64,000 nt of DNA from Streptomyces sp. TSRI0107. GTDB taxonomy: Bacteria; Actinomycetota; Actinomycetes; Streptomycetales; Streptomycetaceae. Position numbers and translations under genes: made by a program. Of this stretch, positions 59,216 through 64,000 are shown piece after piece; positions within the stretch are counted from its first letter, which is position 1, and every line of letters begins with the position of its first letter. The notes below the pieces were generated by a model, which worked only from the letters and a program-made list of their open reading frames with translations, had not been told where the DNA came from and made no database searches. The DNA lies in NCBI RefSeq assembly GCF_001905845.1, contig NZ_LIVZ01000008.1, forward strand, positions 248,001-312,000, given 5' to 3'.

Positions 59216-60268
59216 GTGGTGGCGCCGAGAAGACGAGTGAGCATCGGGATCGCCACCGGGGTGGTCGTCCTGGCGGTCGTCGGGTGCACGATGGCCGTCG
59301 TCGGGGACGACGGCCGGCGGTTGCATTCCCGTGCCTCGTACGACCCGTTCCGCGGCTCGGCCGCCGCGGAGGAGTGGGTCGCCCACGGCGACCACGCCGC
59401 CGTCATCCGCGTCACCGGGGAGAAGGCGGGGGAGCCCGACCCGAAGGACGGCGACTACATCCCCCGGACGGTCACCGCGAACGTCACCCGCGTCGTCTGG
59501 TCGCGGCCCGGCGCACCCCGGCTGCCCGAGCGGATCACCCTGCGGGTGAACGGCTGGTACGGCACCCTCTGGGGCGGCAGGGAGGAAGCCGCACGCGAGG
59601 GAGCGTCCCGTCTGGAGCCCGGCCACACCTACCTCGTGGGGCTCGCCGGCCTGGAGCGCGGGGTGGAACTGATCGGTGACGACGCGGCCCTGCCCTACGA
59701 CGCGCAGACCTTCGGCCGGGGCGAGTTCGAGGGCCGCTCCATCGGCCCCGACGCGTATCGCCGGGCCGTCCGGGGGCTGCCCGAGGACGCGGTCGCCGAG
59801 TTCGCCGTCGGGGAGACGTACAACCGCAGGACCCTGCGGGACGTGCAGCGGCTGCTGGAGAGCACTTCGCCGCTGAACGTCTACCGGCAGGCGGCGTTGG
59901 ACGGCCTCTACGCCGATCTGAACCTGGACCGCGAGCCGGACGACCACGCGGACGAGGGGGTCGGTGACCTCCCCGGGCGGATCCGCCGTCAGGTCTCGGG
60001 GCTCGACTCCGGCACCGACCACTTCCTGTCGGTCGTCTGCCGCGGGCGGGGCACGGCCGTCAAGGTCCGACTGACCGTCAACGGGACGACGGACACCCGC
60101 GGACTGCCGTGCAACACGGGCAACGAGCTGGTGGCCGTCAAGCGGCCGCGGGGCGAGGTGACGTTCGAGATCGCCTCCGTGGGGACCGACGCGGGCGCCG
60201 TCGCCTGGAACGTCTCGGAGGCCCCCGGCGGCGCCGGTACGCGACAGCCCGACGGACGCCCGGAGTAG
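59216..60268 (+). CDS. Putative secreted lipoprotein of unknown function
   Basis: 350 residues from tandem GTG codons, behind GGGAG. A basic N-terminus (APRRR), hydrophobic stretch IGIATGVVVLAVVGC with a possible lipobox VVGC, then a mostly beta domain (PRTVTANVTRVVW, RITLRVNGWYGTLWGG, YLVGLAGLERG, ELIGDDAALPYD). A helical middle (RTLRDVQRLLE) and a C-terminal beta-sandwich with two cysteines (FLSVVCRGRGTAVKVRLTVN, LPCNTGNEL) follow. The last part resembles a recurring actinobacterial lipoprotein domain; I cannot name a function. It ends 20 bases before the headless beta-lactamase-fold remnant. Confidence 0.75.
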   Translation: MVAPRRRVSIGIATGVVVLAVVGCTMAVVGDDGRRLHSRASYDPFRGSAAAEEWVAHGDHAAVIRVTGEKAGEPDPKDGDYIPRTVTANVTRVVWSRPGAPRLPERITLRVNGWYGTLWGGREEAAREGASRLEPGHTYLVGLAGLERGVELIGDDAALPYDAQTFGRGEFEGRSIGPDAYRRAVRGLPEDAVAEFAVGETYNRRTLRDVQRLLESTSPLNVYRQAALDGLYADLNLDREPDDHADEGVGDLPGRIRRQVSGLDSGTDHFLSVVCRGRGTAVKVRLTVNGTTDTRGLPCNTGNELVAVKRPRGEVTFEIASVGTDAGAVAWNVSEAPGGAGTRQPDGRPE

Positions 60269-60282
60269 AGCGTCACGGACAT

Positions 60283-60939
60283 GTGGTGACGGCCGCTTCG
60301 AGGCTCGAACCAGCCCCGGACGGCGTTCAGTTGGGCCCCCTGATGCTCTGCGCGGTCGGTCGGCCTGGAGAAGCCGGGCCGCGTGGCACGAGGGCCCGCT
60401 GGCACTACTCCAACTTCGGTGTCGCCGTGCTGGGCCACGCCGTGGCCGCGGCGACCGGCACGCCGTGGGAGGACCTTCTCGCCGCGCACGTGCTGCGCCC
60501 GCTCGGACTGCACGGCACCGCGCTGCGGGCGGCGGACGACCCGGGGACCGACGCCGCCGGGCGCGCCGGGGACGGCCGTACGCCCGTTCCCGCGTTCGAC
60601 GCCGGCGGTTTCACGGCGGCCGGGGCGATCCGGGCCACCCCGCACGACCTGCTGACCTTCCTCGAAGCCCATCTCGACCCGAACGGCGTGCCGCGGGCGG
60701 TGCGCACACCGGTGCTGCGCCGGGGGCTCGGGCACCGGCATGTGCACACCGTGGCCTGGTTCCGGCATCCGGCGCCGGGCGGACCGATGTACTTCCACTG
60801 CGGCGCGACCCTCGGCCAGCAGGCGTTCCTCGGCTTCCGGCCCGACACCGGCACGGCCCTGGCCGCGCTGTGCACCCGCCGCTTCCGGCACCGCGACCCG
60901 TTCGTGACCACGGCGTACGGCCTCCTCGCGGAGCCATGA
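60283..60939 (+). pseudogene. Serine hydrolase (class C beta-lactamase family) lacking its N-terminus
   Basis: Recognisable sequence begins near 60395: RWHYSNFGVAVLGHAVAAATG is the YxN (Tyr-Ser-Asn) region of the class C beta-lactamase/DD-peptidase fold, followed by LLAAHVLRPLGLHGTAL and YFHCGATLGQQAFLG, the HxG equivalent of KTG. The first 100 or so residues that hold the SxxK nucleophile are absent; the preceding bases read in frame as unrelated sequence. No hydrolytic activity can be expected. It lies between the lipoprotein gene and a bidirectional terminator. Confidence 0.85.
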
Positions 60940-60943
60940 CACG

Positions 60944-60981
60944 ACGTCCGGCGCGGGGGAGCGCCCACCCGCACCGGACGT
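60944..60981. terminator. Bidirectional terminator between the hydrolase remnant and the protease gene
   Basis: ACGTCCGGCGCGGG pairs with CCCGCACCGGACGT (one mismatch) around a 10-base loop between convergent genes. Confidence 0.8.
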
Positions 60982-60988
60982 ACACCTC

Positions 60989-62359
60989 CTACAGGCGCTG
61001 CCAGAGAGCCGGTGTCGTCTCCGGAGCCCACCCGCCCTGCGCCTGGTGGGGCTGAAGGCACTGGTACCGCACTCCCGCGTGCGTCACGGTGGAGCCGATC
61101 GCGTAGACACGGCCCGTGGTCCACGCGTCGACGGCGTTGTCCTGCGGGGTGGGCGCGCTCTGCGTGGCGGCCGTCTTCAGGGTGAGGCCGAAGCCGTCGA
61201 GGATCGGGTTGACCGGCTGGAAGAAGGTGGTCCCGCCGGTGGCACAGTCGCCGCTGCCGCCGGAGGTCACGCCCTGCGCCTGGACGCCCGCGACATAGGG
61301 GCCGCCGGAGTCGCCCGGCTCGGCGCACACCGTCGTCCGGGTGAGGCCGTCGACGGTGCCCTCCGGGTAGCTGACGCTCGTGTCGTGCTGCTCGACCGTC
61401 CCGCAGTGCCACCCGCTGGTCGACCCGGAACGGCACACGGACGCCCCGACGAGCGCCTGGACCGACCCGGTGACCTGCACCTTCTGGCCGCCCGCCGCCT
61501 TCACGTCGGGAGTCGCGGTCCAGCCGCCGTTGACGCCCACCCACGCCATGTCCCGGCCGGGGAACGTGGAGCTCTGGAACGTGCCCTGGGCGGCCTGGTT
61601 GAAGCCGGTGGTGACGGCGCCCGGCGAGCCGCAGTGGCCCGCGGTGACGAAGCCCTGCTGCTCGCCCTTGGTGACGGAGAAGCCGACCGAGCAGCGCGAG
61701 GCGGCGTCGATGTAGAAGGCGTCACCGCCGGTGATGTTCTCGTACAGCCGCGGCCGGTTCGCTGTCACCCGCACCGAGACCCACCGCGGGTCCAGCCCGG
61801 ACACCTTGACGAAGCCGTCGCCGGAGGCCTGGTCGGTGGCCTCCACCACGACCCGGTTGCCGGGCACGTCGACGTACCACAGCGGTGTGTTCCGGGTGTC
61901 GGTCAGCAGGGACGCCTTGTCCAGCTGGGCCTTCACGGCACGCAGCCGGGACAGCGGGTTGGTGACGACCGCGGCCTTCGCGCCGCCGGCCTCGATGGCC
62001 GGCACGTCCCTGGCGTCGGTGGTCGCGACGGTCAGCTCCTCGGCGGCCGAGCCCCGCACCCAGGCACCGGCGAACCGCTCGCCCAGCGCGTTGCGCAGCC
62101 GGCCCGCGCGGGTGCCCGCCTCCGCCTCGTTGACCAGCCGTGTCTGCGCCTGGACCGGCGTCAGCCCGAGGTCGCGTTCCAGGGCGAGCAGCATCTCCTG
62201 GGACGGCTTGTCGGCGCCGAGCGTCTGCGCCGCGCTGGGGGCGGGCCCGGCGGCGGGCGCGGGATCGGCCCCGGCGGCGGACGGGAGTCCGGCGAGGACC
62301 AGTGCGCCGAGGACGCTGAGGGCGGCGCGGGGCCGGGTGACGGTTCGTCTGCGGGCCAT
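60989..62359 (-). CDS. Secreted S1 serine protease, streptogrisin C-like, with chitin-binding tail
   Basis: 456 residues. Signal peptide 1-31, a propeptide of about 170 residues (QEMLLALERDLGLTPVQAQTRLVNEAEAG; the Pro_Al-protease fold), then the mature chymotrypsin-fold domain from about ITGGDAFYID. Triad: His in FVTAGHCG, Asp in RDMAWVG and Ser in AEPGDSGGP. Cys pairs (RCSVGF, GHCGSP, VCRSG, WHCGT, VCAEPG) match streptogrisins. The C-terminal 45 residues (AIGSTVTHAGVRYQCLQPHQ to WQRL) form a CBM5/12 chitin-binding domain, the mark of the SGPC type. The strong GAAGGAG site precedes the ATG at 62359. An uninterrupted polypurine strand lies just upstream. Confidence 0.95.
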   Translation of the reverse strand: MARRRTVTRPRAALSVLGALVLAGLPSAAGADPAPAAGPAPSAAQTLGADKPSQEMLLALERDLGLTPVQAQTRLVNEAEAGTRAGRLRNALGERFAGAWVRGSAAEELTVATTDARDVPAIEAGGAKAAVVTNPLSRLRAVKAQLDKASLLTDTRNTPLWYVDVPGNRVVVEATDQASGDGFVKVSGLDPRWVSVRVTANRPRLYENITGGDAFYIDAASRCSVGFSVTKGEQQGFVTAGHCGSPGAVTTGFNQAAQGTFQSSTFPGRDMAWVGVNGGWTATPDVKAAGGQKVQVTGSVQALVGASVCRSGSTSGWHCGTVEQHDTSVSYPEGTVDGLTRTTVCAEPGDSGGPYVAGVQAQGVTSGGSGDCATGGTTFFQPVNPILDGFGLTLKTAATQSAPTPQDNAVDAWTTGRVYAIGSTVTHAGVRYQCLQPHQAQGGWAPETTPALWQRL

Positions 62360-62572
62360 GCGGGCTGTCTCCTTCGCTCGAGGGGAGAGGGGGAGGGGAG
62401 AGGGGAAGGGAGGGGCTGGGCGGAGGGGAAGGGCAGGACGGGGTAGGCCTTGCCCTGCAGGTCGGCGGCGATGTCGTCGGTGACGTGCTTTCGCGCTTTT
62501 GGTGCGGCGCGGGGCGCCATGTGCAGTAGGCCGTGTCAGGGGGTGCGGCGGGTGACCGGGAGGGCGGTGGCC

Positions 62573-64000
62573 TCACGCTGGTTTCAGCCCGGGGTCCCCC
62601 ACCTCGGTGACGAAGGACGCGGCCGTCGTGACGGGCGCGCCGGGCGTCGTCACGGCGGAGACGGTCCGGAAGTCGGCCCGCGCCAGGGTCCGGCCCAGCT
62701 CCACCCGGACGTAGCCGCGTCTGCCGTCGTAGAACCGCAGGTGCGGGTTGACCCGCATGAACGTCTCCCAGTTGGACGGCTTCTGGGCGCCGTCCTTGCC
62801 GCTGGTGACGGACGTGGAGGTGAGTTCCGTGCCGAGCGTGCGGGACTGCGGGTCCTCGAAGTCGTCCTTGATGTCGAAGGCGTAGCCGACGTGGACGTCG
62901 CCGGTGAGGACGAGCCAGTTGGCGACGCCGGCCGCCTTCGCCCCGGCGACGACCCGGTCGCGGGAGGCGCGGTAGCCGTCCCAGGCGTCCATGGAGAGCT
63001 TCGCCGGTTCGTTCTCGTCGAACTTGCGCTGGGAGAAGCACACCTGCTGCGGCATCACCTTCCACAGCGCGTCGGAGGCCGCCCACCCGTCGATGAGCCA
63101 GCGTTCCTGCGCGGCGCCGGTGAGGGTGCGCGCCGGGTCGTCCGACTCGGGGCCCGGGACGCTGGGCCGGTCGCCGTAGGCCTGGTCGGAGCGGTACTGC
63201 CGGGTGTCGAGCACGTCGAACTGGGCGAGGGTGCCCCAGCGGAGCCGGCGGTACAGCCGCGCGTCCGGGCCCTGGGGCAGCTGTGCCGCGCGCAGCGGCT
63301 GGTTCTCCCAGTACGCGCGGTAGGCGGCGGCCCGCCGCAGCAGGAACTGCTCGGGCGGGACGTCGTTCTCGGGGACGGAGTTCGCGTAGTTGTTCTCCGT
63401 CTCGTGGTCGTCCCAGGCGACGACGAAGGGGTGGGCGGCGTGGCAGGCCCGCAGGTCCGGGTCGCTCTTGTACAGCGCGTACCGCATCCGGTAGTCCGCC
63501 AGCGTCATCGTCTCCCGGTCGAAGACGTCCGGGAGCGTGCCGGCGGCGTACCCGCGCTCCCCGGCCGAGGAGTCGACGGGGTACTCGTACAGATAGTCGC
63601 CGAGGTGGAAGACCAGGTCGACGTCCTCCTGCGCCAGATGCCGGTGGGCGGTGTAGAAGCCGTCGAAGTACGCCTGGCAGGCGACCGCCGCCAGCCGGAC
63701 CCGCGGCGCGGCGGCACCCTGGGCGGGCGCGGTGCGGGTGCGGCCCGCCGGGCTGATCCAGGTGCCGGTGCGGAACCGGTAGTGGTAGTGGGTGTCCGGG
63801 TCGAGGCCCTGGACGTCGACGTGCACGCTGTGCGCGTACTCCGGGTAGGCCACGGCGGTGCCGGTGCGGACCACGATGGCGAAGAACTCGTCGGCGGCCA
63901 GCTCCCATTCCACGGTGATCCGCTGCTGCCCGAGCCCGCCGTCGGGCTCGTAGGGCGTGGGAGCGAGGCGGGTCCACAGCACCACCGAGTCGGGCAGCGG
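62573..64000 (-). CDS. phoD: Alkaline phosphatase D (PhoD-like), partial at the window end
   Basis: 475 residues visible; the frame is open to the last base (PLPDSVVLWTRLAP), so the signal peptide and N-terminal beta domain start outside the window. PhoD motifs: a beta-sandwich (residues 1-90 of the visible part, YHYRFRTGTW), then the metallophosphatase core with VACQAYFDG, DLVFHLGDYLYEYP, VVAWDDHETENNY and VLTGDVHVGYAFD, which supply the Ca2+/Fe3+ ligands. PhoD is a Tat-exported Ca-dependent phosphodiesterase/phosphatase used under phosphate limitation. The downstream gap to the protease gene is 213 bases. Confidence 0.94.
   Translation of the reverse strand, partial: PLPDSVVLWTRLAPTPYEPDGGLGQQRITVEWELAADEFFAIVVRTGTAVAYPEYAHSVHVDVQGLDPDTHYHYRFRTGTWISPAGRTRTAPAQGAAAPRVRLAAVACQAYFDGFYTAHRHLAQEDVDLVFHLGDYLYEYPVDSSAGERGYAAGTLPDVFDRETMTLADYRMRYALYKSDPDLRACHAAHPFVVAWDDHETENNYANSVPENDVPPEQFLLRRAAAYRAYWENQPLRAAQLPQGPDARLYRRLRWGTLAQFDVLDTRQYRSDQAYGDRPSVPGPESDDPARTLTGAAQERWLIDGWAASDALWKVMPQQVCFSQRKFDENEPAKLSMDAWDGYRASRDRVVAGAKAAGVANWLVLTGDVHVGYAFDIKDDFEDPQSRTLGTELTSTSVTSGKDGAQKPSNWETFMRVNPHLRFYDGRRGYVRVELGRTLARADFRTVSAVTTPGAPVTTAASFVTEVGDPGLKPA

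Noticed and set aside
60283..60939. Functional beta-lactamase
   Set aside because: The N-terminal part with the SxxK nucleophile is absent, and no in-frame upstream sequence restores it.

Overview
The window is about 71% GC, with GC-rich third codon positions, GTG/TTG starts, purine-rich ribosome binding sites and many ATGA/GTGA gene overlaps. Together with a CebR operator box, Ku-type repair genes, a streptogrisin-type protease, an ebo cluster with a UbiA-family gene, and cellulases with family 2 carbohydrate-binding modules, this points to a Streptomyces chromosome. No plasmid or phage core genes, integrase, transposase or CRISPR array were seen. All assignments come from reading the sequence and from recall of protein families; no search was run.

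Layout. 0-14 kb: a plant cell wall degradation block: a rhamnogalacturonan lyase (PL11), a GH74 xyloglucanase and a GH48 cellobiohydrolase on the minus strand, and a GH6 cellobiohydrolase on the plus strand. A perfect CebR-type box lies between GH48 and GH6. The block is interrupted at 2.5-5.6 kb by a gene-poor stretch with small proteins, a Ku fragment and a PASTA protein. 14-21.5 kb: a His-rich methyltransferase, an aldo/keto reductase, a long-chain acyl-CoA ligase, a LysR regulator divergent from a BASS-type symporter, and a membrane-anchored DUF4185-like protein. 21.7-28.6 kb: a formate/oxalate region with intact fdhD, a badly broken formate dehydrogenase locus fused to a panE-like remnant, an intact OFA-family transporter with its 44-residue small subunit, a KAS III, and an FCD-type GntR regulator whose upstream region shares a motif with the transporter/fdh intergenic region.

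29.8-34.1 kb: a translationally coupled two-gene module. A small membrane-directed protein ends in a RHIM/BASS-like motif, and the next gene is an NLR-like STAND ATPase with 14 WD40 repeats that begins with a matching motif. This looks like an amyloid-signalling cell-death or defence pair and is the strongest candidate for an exciting system here. 34.3-45.5 kb: a sugar (probably 3-keto-sugar) uptake and catabolism locus: ROK regulator, ABC transporter, Gfo/Idh/MocA oxidoreductase, TIM-barrel isomerase, and a 1240-residue secreted protein joining a PQQ-type dehydrogenase, PKD, CBM6, ThuA and DUF1080 (3-keto-disaccharide hydrolase) domains. A matching inverted-repeat operator sits before the ROK gene and before the large secreted gene.

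45.6-53.1 kb: an ebo-type metabolite-trafficking operon of seven overlapping or nearly abutting genes, followed by a Tat-exported sugar isomerase and a strong terminator. 54.3-56.0 kb: a graveyard of four unrelated truncated genes (OFA transporter, formyl-CoA transferase, succinyl-CoA ligase alpha, aldehyde dehydrogenase), which reads as the scar of a lost oxalate cluster. It ends near tRNA-Leu(GAG). 56.4-64 kb: a P-loop kinase, a full-length Ku, an MBL-fold hydrolase, a lipoprotein, a headless beta-lactamase-fold remnant, a streptogrisin-like protease with a chitin-binding tail, and a partial PhoD phosphatase running off the end.

Together the genes describe a saprophyte that degrades cellulose, xyloglucan and pectin, imports and processes oxidised sugars, and is losing its oxalate/formate oxidation capacity.
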